From assembly GCF_030605225.1 (NCBI RefSeq), contig NZ_JAUWAV010000024.1, positions 1-61,036 on the forward strand: DNA of 61,036 bases, written 5' to 3'. Of the stretch, positions 33,142 to 42,270 are shown one piece after another. Source of the stretch: Geoalkalibacter sp. Lineage in GTDB: Bacteria > Desulfobacterota > Desulfuromonadia > Desulfuromonadales > Geoalkalibacteraceae. Under the pieces are notes generated by a model that ran no database searches, was not told the DNA's origin, and was given only the letters and a program-made list of their open reading frames with translations. How positions within the stretch are numbered: position 1 is the first letter of the stretch; each line of letters begins with the position of its first letter. The translations under genes were made by a program, and so were the position numbers.

Positions 33142-34344
33142 ATGCTTCTGCGTGAAAAAACCATCGTTCTCGGGGTCTGCGGCGGCATCGCCGCCTACAA
33201 GGCGGCGGAGCTGGTGCGTCTCTACGTCAAGGCGGGGGCCGAGGTCCATGTGATCATGACCCGCAGCGCCCAGGAGTTCGTCACGCCTCTCACCTTTCAG
33301 ACCCTGACCGGCAACCCGGTGCACACCGAGATGTTCAACCTTTTGCAGGAACGCGAGATCGGCCACATTTCCCTGGCTGATCGCGCCGATGTCTTCGTGA
33401 TCGCGCCGGCCACGGCCAATCTGGTCGGCAAGGTGGCGGCCGGTCTCGCCGACGATCTGCTCAGCACCTCCCTCATGGCCACCAAGGCGCCGGTGCTTTT
33501 TGCTCCGGCGATGAACGTCAACATGTGGGACAACCCCATCTATCAGCAGAACCAGGCGCGGCTCAAGGCGCTTGGCTATCGGTTTGTCGATCCGGCAACG
33601 GGTTTTCTCGCCTGCGGCTGGGAAGGTAAGGGCAAGTTGGCCGATCCCGCGGAGATCTTCGAAGAAACCCTGGCGCTTTTGACGCCTCAGGATTTTGCCG
33701 GCGAGACGGTGCTGGTGACCGCCGGGCCGACCCGCGAGGAAATCGACCCGGTGCGTTTCATCAGCAACTATTCGTCCGGCAAGATGGGCTATGCCCTGGC
33801 CCGGGCGGCTCGCCTGCGCGGCGCCCGCGTGATCCTGGTGAGCGGCCCCAGTGCTCTGGACGTGCCCTGGGGCGTGGAGCGCCTGGCCGTGGTGAGCGCC
33901 GAGGAAATGCGCAAGGCGGTGCTGTCGCGCTGGGAGGAGACGACGGTGGTCATCAAGGCGGCCGCCGTGGCCGATTACCGGCCCGCCGTGCGCGCCGCGA
34001 CCAAGGTCAAGAAGGAAGGGCAGGAGACCCTGAGTCTGGCCCTGGAGAAAAATCCCGACATTCTCGCCGAACTCGGTCGGCGCAAGGATCATCGTTTTTT
34101 GGTGGGTTTCGCCGCCGAGACCGGCGATCTGCTGGAGAATGCCCGCAAGAAGCTTCGCGCCAAGAACCTTGACCTGATGGTCGCCAACGACGTGACGCAA
34201 GAGCGCGCCGGTTTTGACGTGGATACCAACATCGTGCGGCTGCTGGGTCCGGACGGCGCCGAGGAAGCGCTCCCCGAAATGAGCAAGGACGATGTGGCCC
34301 GCCATATTCTCGACCGCATCCTTGCGCTGCGTCGTAAGGGCTGA
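33142..34344 (+). CDS. coaBC: Phosphopantothenoylcysteine decarboxylase/synthetase
   Basis: 400 aa, bifunctional enzyme of coenzyme A synthesis. The CoaC half has GVCGGIAAYKAAELVR, the FMN-linked PAMNVNMWDNP and the catalytic Cys in GFLACGWEGKGKLADP; the CoaB half has VTAGPTREEIDPVRFISNYS, KNPDILAELG and LMVANDVT. The start ATG at 33142 fits the family; the upstream frame overlaps the hydrolase gene. It converges with the next gene, two bases between the stops. Confidence 0.97.
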   Translation: MLLREKTIVLGVCGGIAAYKAAELVRLYVKAGAEVHVIMTRSAQEFVTPLTFQTLTGNPVHTEMFNLLQEREIGHISLADRADVFVIAPATANLVGKVAAGLADDLLSTSLMATKAPVLFAPAMNVNMWDNPIYQQNQARLKALGYRFVDPATGFLACGWEGKGKLADPAEIFEETLALLTPQDFAGETVLVTAGPTREEIDPVRFISNYSSGKMGYALARAARLRGARVILVSGPSALDVPWGVERLAVVSAEEMRKAVLSRWEETTVVIKAAAVADYRPAVRAATKVKKEGQETLSLALEKNPDILAELGRRKDHRFLVGFAAETGDLLENARKKLRAKNLDLMVANDVTQERAGFDVDTNIVRLLGPDGAEEALPEMSKDDVARHILDRILALRRKG

Positions 34345-34346
34345 AA

Positions 34347-35261
34347 TCAGGCGTTGGACAGCAGATCCAGCACTTCCTTGGGGCGGATGATGCCTTCGCG
34401 GAAGCGCTGTTTGAGGCCGTTGACGATGGCCTGCGCTTCGGCATCGCTGATTTTTCCCTCCAGCCACAGCAGGTGCAGGTTCTTGCGGATCATGCGCGCG
34501 GCGGCAATGGCGCGCTCTCCCGTGGGGTCGGCTTTCCAGTAGGGACTTTCATCCATGAGCATGAGCACGCTTTCGGCCGCTTCGCAGGCCAGGCCGAAAT
34601 ATTCCCGTCGGCTGGTTTCGGGCAGTTCGAAGCGCGAAGTTGAGGAAAGGGAGCGCAGAACCTTTTGCCACTGCTGCAGACGATTGAGCAGCAGCAGCGA
34701 GTTGAAAATGCGTTTGTTGGTGTTGAAGGAAAAGATGGTGTCGGCGAGCACGCTGCGCATCATGGTGTCGTTTTCGCGAAAATCCAGGCGTGCGAGATTG
34801 CGGGCGATGCTCCAGACCTCGCGCGGCACCTCGGCCTCGAAGCGCAGTTCCCAGTAGGCGTGATTGAGCATCACGGTGTTGAAGCTGCGCACCATCTTGA
34901 AGGGCACGAAGTAGGAATGGGCGATGGTGTCCGCCGCCAGATGGGTGATATAGCCGTAGGCGCAGGCCTTTTGCCGGTCGGTCACCGAGGCCGCAAGAAT
35001 TTTGCGTCCCAGTCGCCAGGAATGGCAGTGGTTGAGGTAGTGAGTGAACTTCTTGCCGATGGTGATGTCGGCACTGATGCATCCATAGAGAAAATCCTGC
35101 GGATGCGCCATCAGCAAAGTCTGGAGTGCCGCCGGCAGAAGGTGAAGTTTGTCGAGGATATGGCTGCCGAGTTGCAGATGGATACCGATGCCCCAGGCGA
35201 GGGCCTCGGTCGGCCACAGCAGGAGACTCAGGGCGACAGCCAGAATTATGGTGAAAGCCAT
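34347..35261 (-). CDS. Zinc-dependent phospholipase C-family protein
   Basis: 304 aa with an N-terminal signal peptide (1-22, ending TEALA) followed by WGIGIHLQLG, the Trp-His start of zinc-dependent phospholipase C proteins. DFLYGCISADITIGKKFTH, CHSW, YGYITHLAADTIAHSYFVP supply further His and Asp ligands, as in the family. Substrate is unproven; many environmental members are annotated only by domain. Export to the periplasm or outside is expected. Confidence 0.85.
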   Translation of the reverse strand: MAFTIILAVALSLLLWPTEALAWGIGIHLQLGSHILDKLHLLPAALQTLLMAHPQDFLYGCISADITIGKKFTHYLNHCHSWRLGRKILAASVTDRQKACAYGYITHLAADTIAHSYFVPFKMVRSFNTVMLNHAYWELRFEAEVPREVWSIARNLARLDFRENDTMMRSVLADTIFSFNTNKRIFNSLLLLNRLQQWQKVLRSLSSTSRFELPETSRREYFGLACEAAESVLMLMDESPYWKADPTGERAIAAARMIRKNLHLLWLEGKISDAEAQAIVNGLKQRFREGIIRPKEVLDLLSNA

Positions 35262-35339
35262 CAGGCACCTTGTCGTTTTCTTTACCGAAAAGGATAGAAT
35301 ACCCCCGGTGCCCTGTAAAGAGAGCAATCGTCGGCGTCG

Positions 35340-36068
35340 ATGAAAAAGGACCTTCTGGAAATCAGTCGCCAGGCCCGCGCCCTGCTGCAGGACATGCACC
35401 TGCTCGGGGTGCGCGATCTGGTCATGCCTCCTGGCATCGAGACGGTCTCGGAGTTGCCGGTCTGCCCCCTGCACGTCACCGGCATCGATCGTGGCGGCAG
35501 CGTTTTGTGCCGTCAGGAAACCCTCGAGGAAATTCGCGCCGAGCTGGAAAACTGCCGCCGCTGTCCGCTTTGCGAGGGGCGCCGCAACATCGTGTTCGGG
35601 GTCGGCAATCCCCAGGCGTCTCTGGTGTTTGTCGGCGAAGCACCGGGTCGCGAGGAGGACGAACGGGGCGAGCCCTTCGTCGGCGAGGCCGGCCGGCTCC
35701 TCGATCGCATCCTTTTTGCCATGGGTTTGAGCCGCGGCGAGGTCTACATCTGCAACGTGGAAAAGTGCCGCCCGCCCCAGAACCGCGATCCGCGCCCCGA
35801 GGAAATCGCGGCCTGCGAACCCTACCTCAAGCGCCAGCTGGCTGCCATCAACCCGCGCGTCATCGTTGCCCTGGGACGCATCGCCGTGCAGAGCCTGCTG
35901 CGTGAACAGACCGCCATCAGCCGCCTGCGCGGGCGCTGGCACCAGTACGAAGGGATTCCCCTCATGCCGACCTATCATCCGGCCTACCTGCTGCGCAATC
36001 CGGCGGGCAAGCGCGAGGTGTGGGAAGACATGAAGCAGGTTCTCAAGCGTTTGCGGGAAGAGAGCTGA
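35340..36068 (+). CDS. Uracil-DNA glycosylase, type 4 (Fe-S)
   Basis: 242 aa. It removes uracil from DNA. Cluster cysteines C72, C75 (CRRC), C143 (NVEKC) and C159 match the 4Fe-4S pattern of family 4; GEAPGREEDERGEPFVG (99-115) is the active-site motif and TYHPAYLLRN the second. The first 65 residues are an extra N-terminal extension. A weak promoter (TTGTCG at 35270, TAGAAT at 35295) lies upstream. Confidence 0.95.
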   Translation: MKKDLLEISRQARALLQDMHLLGVRDLVMPPGIETVSELPVCPLHVTGIDRGGSVLCRQETLEEIRAELENCRRCPLCEGRRNIVFGVGNPQASLVFVGEAPGREEDERGEPFVGEAGRLLDRILFAMGLSRGEVYICNVEKCRPPQNRDPRPEEIAACEPYLKRQLAAINPRVIVALGRIAVQSLLREQTAISRLRGRWHQYEGIPLMPTYHPAYLLRNPAGKREVWEDMKQVLKRLREES

Positions 36069-36076
36069 AACCTCTC

Positions 36077-36826
36077 ATGCTGGAATTTGAAGGCATCCGC
36101 AAAACGCGTTCGCGCGACGGCAAGTCCCGGCTGGTTCTGGACGGACTCAGTCTTCGCTTGGCATCCCATCTGATCACCGCCGTCGTCGGCCCCTCGGGCT
36201 GCGGCAAAACCACCCTGATCCGCCTGGCCAATCGCCTGGAAGAACCTGACGCCGGCCGCATCCTGCTTGCTGGGAGAGATGTACGCTCCCTGGATCCCTT
36301 GGATTTGCGTCGGCGCGTCGGCCTGGTGGGGCAGCTGCCCTTCATGTTTCCCGGCACGGTGCTCGACAACTTGGGCAAAACTTTCGCCCTGCGCCGCATG
36401 ACGGCGCCGGCGCCGGATTCGGAGCAGATGCTCGAGCTTCTTGATCTCTGTCAGATTCCTCCGGAACTGCTCGGCCAGGATGCGCGGCGCCTCTCGCCGG
36501 GTCAGCAACAGCGTGTCAGTCTGGCCCGTGCTCTCATCGCCGGCCCGGATGTACTGCTGCTCGACGAGCCGACCAGCGCCCTCGATCGTCCCACCGCCGA
36601 CCGCTTGTCGATGATGCTGCGTGACCTGGCCCGGTCGCGGGGGCTGACCATTCTCATGGTGACTCACGATCTGCGCCTGGCCGAACGATGCGCCGAGCGC
36701 CTCGCTTTTCTCAACGAAGGACGGATTCTGGAGGAAGGGGCCGCCGGCGAGGTGCTGCGCAACCCGCGTCATGAGAGCCTGCGCCGATTTCTGCGGGAAC
36801 CCACGGGTCTTGAGGATCATTCATGA
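36077..36826 (+). CDS. fetA: ABC transporter ATP-binding protein, FetA-like
   Basis: 249 aa. Walker A GPSGCGKTT, Q-loop VGQLPFMFPGTVLDNL, signature RRLSPGQQQRVSLARAL, Walker B VLLLDEPTSALD and the switch His in VTHD. The partner that overlaps its 3' end is a FetB-like permease; in E. coli FetAB exports iron under oxidative stress. The metal here is inferred from that. Confidence 0.88.
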   Translation: MLEFEGIRKTRSRDGKSRLVLDGLSLRLASHLITAVVGPSGCGKTTLIRLANRLEEPDAGRILLAGRDVRSLDPLDLRRRVGLVGQLPFMFPGTVLDNLGKTFALRRMTAPAPDSEQMLELLDLCQIPPELLGQDARRLSPGQQQRVSLARALIAGPDVLLLDEPTSALDRPTADRLSMMLRDLARSRGLTILMVTHDLRLAERCAERLAFLNEGRILEEGAAGEVLRNPRHESLRRFLREPTGLEDHS

Positions 36827-37611
36827 GTGAGGCCACAATTCTTGACCTGAGCCTGCCGGATTTGCTTCTCGCCTATGGCCTGCTGTTGCTGGTGGTGGGA
36901 CTGGCGCGTTTGCGTGATGCGGGTCAGGAACGCGATCTTGTCTGGGCGTCCCTGCGCATGGTCGCACAGCTTCTTCTGGTCGGCTACCTGCTGCATTGGA
37001 TCTTTGCCTGGAACCGTCCCCTGCCGGTGCTGGTCCTGCTGGTTCTGATGTTTGGATTCGCGGTGCAGGTCATCGGCCGGCGCGTCAGTCGCAAAATGCC
37101 CGGTTTCTACCGGGTTCTGACCATCGCGCTCATGCTGGGCTGCGGGTTGGTGACCTTTTTGTTCTGCGTGGTCATCGTCGGTCCCACACCCTGGTACGAT
37201 CCGCGCTATCTCATTCCCCTCACCGGCATGATTATCGGCAATTCCATGAATGGCGCCACTCTCGCCGCCGAGCGCCTCAGCGCCGAGATGCATGAGCGGC
37301 GCCAGGAAATCGAAACCGCCCTGTGCCTGGGGGCCAGTTCCGCCCAGGCCGGCCGCGAAGCCTTGCGCGGCGCGTTTCGCGCGGCCCTCATCCCCGCGAC
37401 CAATTCCATGGCGGCCATGGGTATCGTGTTTCTCCCCGGCATGATGACCGGTCAGATCCTCTCGGGCACCGAACCCATGATCGCGGTACGCTACCAGATC
37501 GGCATCATGTTCGCCATCACCGGGGCGGTGGGTTTGACCAGCTTTCTCATCGTCTCCCAGGGGATCCGCCGCTACTTTACCTCGGCCCACCAATTGCTTG
37601 ATGTCGATTGA
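36823..37611 (+). CDS. fetB: ABC transporter permease, FetB-like
   Basis: 262 aa with about seven membrane helices. The conserved core PLTGMIIGNSMNGATLAAERL and ETALCLGASSAQAGREAL, then FLPGMMTGQILSGTEPMIAVRYQI, are the UPF0014/FetB motifs. It overlaps fetA by ATGA. A bidirectional terminator follows. Confidence 0.92.
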   Translation: MSEATILDLSLPDLLLAYGLLLLVVGLARLRDAGQERDLVWASLRMVAQLLLVGYLLHWIFAWNRPLPVLVLLVLMFGFAVQVIGRRVSRKMPGFYRVLTIALMLGCGLVTFLFCVVIVGPTPWYDPRYLIPLTGMIIGNSMNGATLAAERLSAEMHERRQEIETALCLGASSAQAGREALRGAFRAALIPATNSMAAMGIVFLPGMMTGQILSGTEPMIAVRYQIGIMFAITGAVGLTSFLIVSQGIRRYFTSAHQLLDVD

Positions 37612-37625
37612 ATTTCTGCGGTTGC

Positions 37626-37669
37626 ACAACGACAAAAGCCGCCCCGAATGGGGCGGCTTTTGTCGTTGT
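37626..37669. terminator. Bidirectional terminator between fetB and the DUF3135 gene
   Basis: A perfect 20-base stem with a GAAT loop: ACAACGACAAAAGCCGCCCC on the left arm and its complement on the right. AAAA and TTTT tracts serve the two convergent genes. Confidence 0.93.
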
Positions 37670-37677
37670 ATATCTTT

Positions 37678-38049
37678 TCAATGCGGCTGGTTTGAGGAGG
37701 GATACTCGTCGCGGCCTCGCAAGGGAATGATCTTGGCGTTGTGACGGGCCGCGCGCCGCTCAAGCATGATTTTTTCCGGATCGTTGATGGTTTCCTGAAA
37801 TTGAGCAAACTGCTGCCAAAATATTTCGACCATCTTGTTCATACGCATGATCGGGTCTTTGTATTTACGCAGCCGGCAATCGATGGTGAATTGCAAGCCG
37901 TAAGCGCGTTGTCGACACTCCTCGGGAAAACTTTCGATCGTTTGAGCGATCAAAAGTCTACGTTGTTCTTCAAACTTCTCGGGATCTTCTTGATAGAGCG
38001 AACTCAGTCCTTCAAACATTTGTTCTGTTGCGCGTTTGTCAGAAGTCAT
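37678..38049 (-). CDS. DUF3135-like small cytoplasmic protein
   Basis: 123 aa, mostly helical, no signal peptide. LYQEDPEKFEEQRRLLIAQT, RQRAYGLQFTIDCRLRKYKD and MRMNKMVEIFW follow the DUF3135 pattern (an N-terminal Asp-Pro-Glu-x-Phe-Glu helix, then a GLQF-ID-RR helix). Function unknown. GAGGGGG lies 6 bases before the ATG. Its lysine- and isoleucine-richer codons and the AT-rich DNA upstream stand out from the GC-rich neighbours. Confidence 0.75.
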   Translation of the reverse strand: MTSDKRATEQMFEGLSSLYQEDPEKFEEQRRLLIAQTIESFPEECRQRAYGLQFTIDCRLRKYKDPIMRMNKMVEIFWQQFAQFQETINDPEKIMLERRAARHNAKIIPLRGRDEYPSSNQPH

Positions 38050-38228
38050 AAGTGCCCCCTCATTATTTTTAAATTACATTTTTTTCTTTTTCTCATACTT
38101 ATACTATTACTTCATAAGTGATTGTTTTGCAAATAGAAATTTTATTGACAGAAAGGCGGGGCGTTTTGGTGGGCAGGATTTATATTTTTCTGTAATGAAA
38201 GAAAATGCAAAGAACATTTCGTAAAATT
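38050..38228. other. AT-rich intergenic stretch upstream of the DUF3135 gene
   Basis: These 179 bases are far richer in A and T than the rest of the window. On the minus strand TTGCAA and TAATAG, 17 bases apart, may form the promoter of the DUF3135 gene. No gene or RNA is recognised. Confidence 0.5.
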
Positions 38229-39617
<1,389 letters not shown>

Positions 39618-39753
39618 GCGGCGGCCCCCCCCGTATTTCGATCTGGAGCGTCATTTGTTTGACGGGTCAAGGTAGCACGGGCGTCAGCTTCGGCGCAAGA
39701 GGGTCGCCGGTCCCACGGCTGGGAAATAATTGGAGGGCCCGCAGGAAGTGCAA

Positions 39754-39781
39754 TTGACAAGGCGAGGGCTTCGGCTACTCT
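39754..39781 (+). promoter_or_regulatory. Putative promoter for NfeD gene, very close to start codon
   Basis: TTGACA at 39754 and TACTCT at 39776, spacing 16. Transcription would begin about at the ATG at 39788. Confidence 0.5.
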
Positions 39782-39787
39782 TTCCTT

Positions 39788-41143
39788 ATGAAACGATTTC
39801 AGCGGGTTATCTCATTTTTGTTGCTGATGTTGCCGGCCTTGGTGCTGGGCGCGTCGCCCAGCTCGGCCGTCGAGGTGGTGCCGTCGAGCGCGGCGCGGAT
39901 CAACATCGTGCGTATCGCCGACGTCATCAACCCGGTGGTGGCGCGGTTCATCATCGACGAGATCGATCGCACCAACCGCGAGGGCATGCGTGCCTTTCTC
40001 CTCGAACTCGACACGCCGGGAGGCCTGGACACCTCCATGCGTGAGATCATCCAGGGGATTCTCAACTCCACGGCGCCGGTCATCGTCTATGTCTCGCCCA
40101 AGGGGGCGCGCGCGGCTTCGGCCGGGGCCCTGATCACCCTGGCGGCCGATTTCGCGGCCATGGCGCCGGGCACCAACATCGGGGCATCGACCCCCGTCGC
40201 CCTGGGCGGCGGGGGGGGCGGCGAGCAGGATCAGGCGATGATGGAAAAGGTGCTGCAGGATGCCGTGGCCTACGCGCGCAGCCTCGCCGAGCAGCGTGGG
40301 CGCAACAAGGAGTGGGCCGAACGGATCGTGCGCGAGGGGTTGTCCTCTCCGGCGAGCGAAGCCCTGGAACTGCAGGTCATCGATCTGATCGCCGAGGACG
40401 AGGCCGATCTGCTCGCGCAACTGCACGGACGGCGCTACCTGCGTGCCGGTCAGGCGCTGGTTCTCGAGACCCAGGGGGCCGAACTGGTGCGGGCCGAAAT
40501 GAACTGGCGCCAGCGCATCCTCACCGCCATCAGCAATCCCAACGTGGCCTATCTGCTGCTCATGCTCGGGTTTCTCGGCATTTTCTTCGAACTGTCCAAC
40601 CCCGGCGCCATTGTGCCCGGCGCCATCGGCGCCATCGCTCTGCTCCTTGCCTTTTTCGGTTTGCAGACCCTGCCGGTTAATTATGTCGGGGTGCTGCTGC
40701 TGCTGCTCGCCATCGTGCTCTTCATGCTGGAAATCTATGTGTCGTCCTACGGCATGCTGACCGTGGGCGGTCTTTTGTCCCTTGCCCTCGGTTCCCTGAT
40801 GCTCATCGACACGGCCGATCCCACCCTGCAGATCTCGCGGGCGGTGATTTTCGCCACGGTGCTGGTCTGCGGCGGTTTCTTCATTCTGGTCATCTATTTC
40901 GTGACCCGCACGCAGCGCCGCCCCGCCTATTCCGGGGCGGAGGGCCTGGTGGGCGAGCGCGGCACGGCCCAGTCGGCCATCGCCCCCGAAGGCAAGGTGT
41001 TCGTGCATGGTGAACTCTGGACCGCCCGCTCCGCCGAGCCCATTGAATCGGGTGAGACAGTGGAGGTGGTGGCCATGATTCCGGGCATGAAGCTGGAGGT
41101 GCGCCGGATCGATGCTTCACGCGACGCGCAGGCAAGATCCTGA
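39788..41143 (+). CDS. NfeD-family membrane serine protease
   Basis: 451 aa. Signal peptide (1-27), ClpP-like protease domain (about 37-215) with LELDTPGGLDTSMREIIQGI and the nucleophile Ser in ARAASAGALI; the Lys of EKVLQDAVAYARSLA is the probable partner. Four membrane helices (about 240-375) and a C-terminal NfeD beta-barrel (GLVGERGTAQS...) follow. In archaea the long NfeD cleaves the C-terminus of stomatin; the slipin gene lies 38 bases downstream. No ribosome-binding site is seen before the ATG. Confidence 0.93.
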   Translation: MKRFQRVISFLLLMLPALVLGASPSSAVEVVPSSAARINIVRIADVINPVVARFIIDEIDRTNREGMRAFLLELDTPGGLDTSMREIIQGILNSTAPVIVYVSPKGARAASAGALITLAADFAAMAPGTNIGASTPVALGGGGGGEQDQAMMEKVLQDAVAYARSLAEQRGRNKEWAERIVREGLSSPASEALELQVIDLIAEDEADLLAQLHGRRYLRAGQALVLETQGAELVRAEMNWRQRILTAISNPNVAYLLLMLGFLGIFFELSNPGAIVPGAIGAIALLLAFFGLQTLPVNYVGVLLLLLAIVLFMLEIYVSSYGMLTVGGLLSLALGSLMLIDTADPTLQISRAVIFATVLVCGGFFILVIYFVTRTQRRPAYSGAEGLVGERGTAQSAIAPEGKVFVHGELWTARSAEPIESGETVEVVAMIPGMKLEVRRIDASRDAQARS

Positions 41144-41181
41144 TGTCTGCCATTTTTCCCTGGATGTAAAGGAGGTTTTTC

Positions 41182-41952
41182 ATGGAACTGCCCATCAATA
41201 TCTTTTGGCTGGTGCTTCTTGCCCTGCTCGTGGCGATCGTGGCCAGCGCCGTGCGCATGCTCTACGAATACGAGCGCGGCGTGGTCTTTCGTCTCGGGCG
41301 GTTTTCCAGCGTCAAGGGCCCGGGGCTGCGCTTCATCATTCCGGGCGTCGATCGCCTGGTCAAGGTCAGCTTGCGTACCGTGGCCATGGATGTCCCGCCC
41401 CAGGACGTGATCACCAAGGACAACGTGTCGGTCAAGGTCAATGCCGTTATCTATTTTCGCGTCGTGGGACCCGAAAAAGCATTGATCGAAGTGGAAAACT
41501 ACCTCTATGCCACCAGTCAGTTGGCTCAGACCTCCCTGCGCAGCGTGCTCGGCCAATCGGAGCTTGATGATCTGCTGGCCCATCGCGATCAGATCAACCA
41601 GCATCTTCAGGAGTTGCTCGATCGCCAGACCGACCCCTGGGGGGTGAAAATTTCCAATGTCGAGATCAAGCATGTCGATCTGCCCTCGGAGATGCAGCGG
41701 GCCATGGCGCGTCAGGCCGAGGCCGAGCGCGAGCGGCGCTCCAAGGTCATCCATGCCGAAGGGGAATTTCAGGCGTCCCAGCGGCTCTCCGACGCGGCGC
41801 GGATCATCTCGGCGGAGCAGGGCGCCTTGCAGCTGCGCTTTCTGCAAACCCTGACGGAAGTGGCGACGGAAAAAAATTCCACCATCATTTTTCCCGTGCC
41901 CATTGATCTGCTGCGTCCATTCCTGCAACAGGATCAAAAGAAATCCGAGTGA
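41182..41952 (+). CDS. Slipin (SPFH/stomatin family)
   Basis: 256 aa. One N-terminal membrane helix (about 8-28), then the SPFH domain ([55 protein letters not shown]) and a C-terminal coiled coil rich in Ala, Glu and Arg. It forms membrane-microdomain oligomers. NfeD-slipin is a conserved operon pair. AAAGGAGG precedes the ATG. Confidence 0.95.
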   Translation: MELPINIFWLVLLALLVAIVASAVRMLYEYERGVVFRLGRFSSVKGPGLRFIIPGVDRLVKVSLRTVAMDVPPQDVITKDNVSVKVNAVIYFRVVGPEKALIEVENYLYATSQLAQTSLRSVLGQSELDDLLAHRDQINQHLQELLDRQTDPWGVKISNVEIKHVDLPSEMQRAMARQAEAERERRSKVIHAEGEFQASQRLSDAARIISAEQGALQLRFLQTLTEVATEKNSTIIFPVPIDLLRPFLQQDQKKSE

Positions 41953-41976
41953 CCAAGAATTGCCGGTACCCTTGTG

Positions 41977-42004
41977 GGCGGACTCAGCGAGTCCGCCTTT
42001 TTTT
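41977..42004 (+). terminator. Terminator after slipin
   Basis: GGCGGACTC/GAGTCCGCC with loop AGC, then seven T. Confidence 0.93.
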
Positions 42005-42100
42005 GCTCTTGAGTGTATCGGATATGGGAATTGCTGCGATGATGAGGATTTTTTTTGTTTAGTAATTTCGATAGGTTGCAAGTTAGAACAATATTCTACC

Positions 42101-42130
42101 TTGACAGCCCATGGACGCTTTGTTTATATG
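42101..42130 (+). promoter_or_regulatory. Sigma70 promoter of pyruvate carboxylase
   Basis: TTGACA at 42101, -10 TTATAT at 42124 (spacing 17) or TATATG at 42125 (18). It lies in an AT-rich 150-base stretch. A leader of about 135 bases follows; bases 42131-42270 contain no gene, only an A/T-rich part and the GC-rich end with AGGAGG. Confidence 0.65.
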
Positions 42131-42270
42131 AGCCTCGCTGGCTTGATGGTCTAAGTTTTTAAATTTACTAAAAAATTTCAGCAAAGCTAAAGTGGGAACC
42201 TGTTTTTTTTATCGGGATTGTCGTTCACGTTGCGCCGGCGCACTTGGGGATGCCGGCCGGAGGAGGTTTC

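Noticed and set aside
38145-38150. Plus-strand TTGACA in the AT-rich spacer
   Set aside because: No -10 at the right distance, and it would transcribe only into the opposing sigma54-activator gene.
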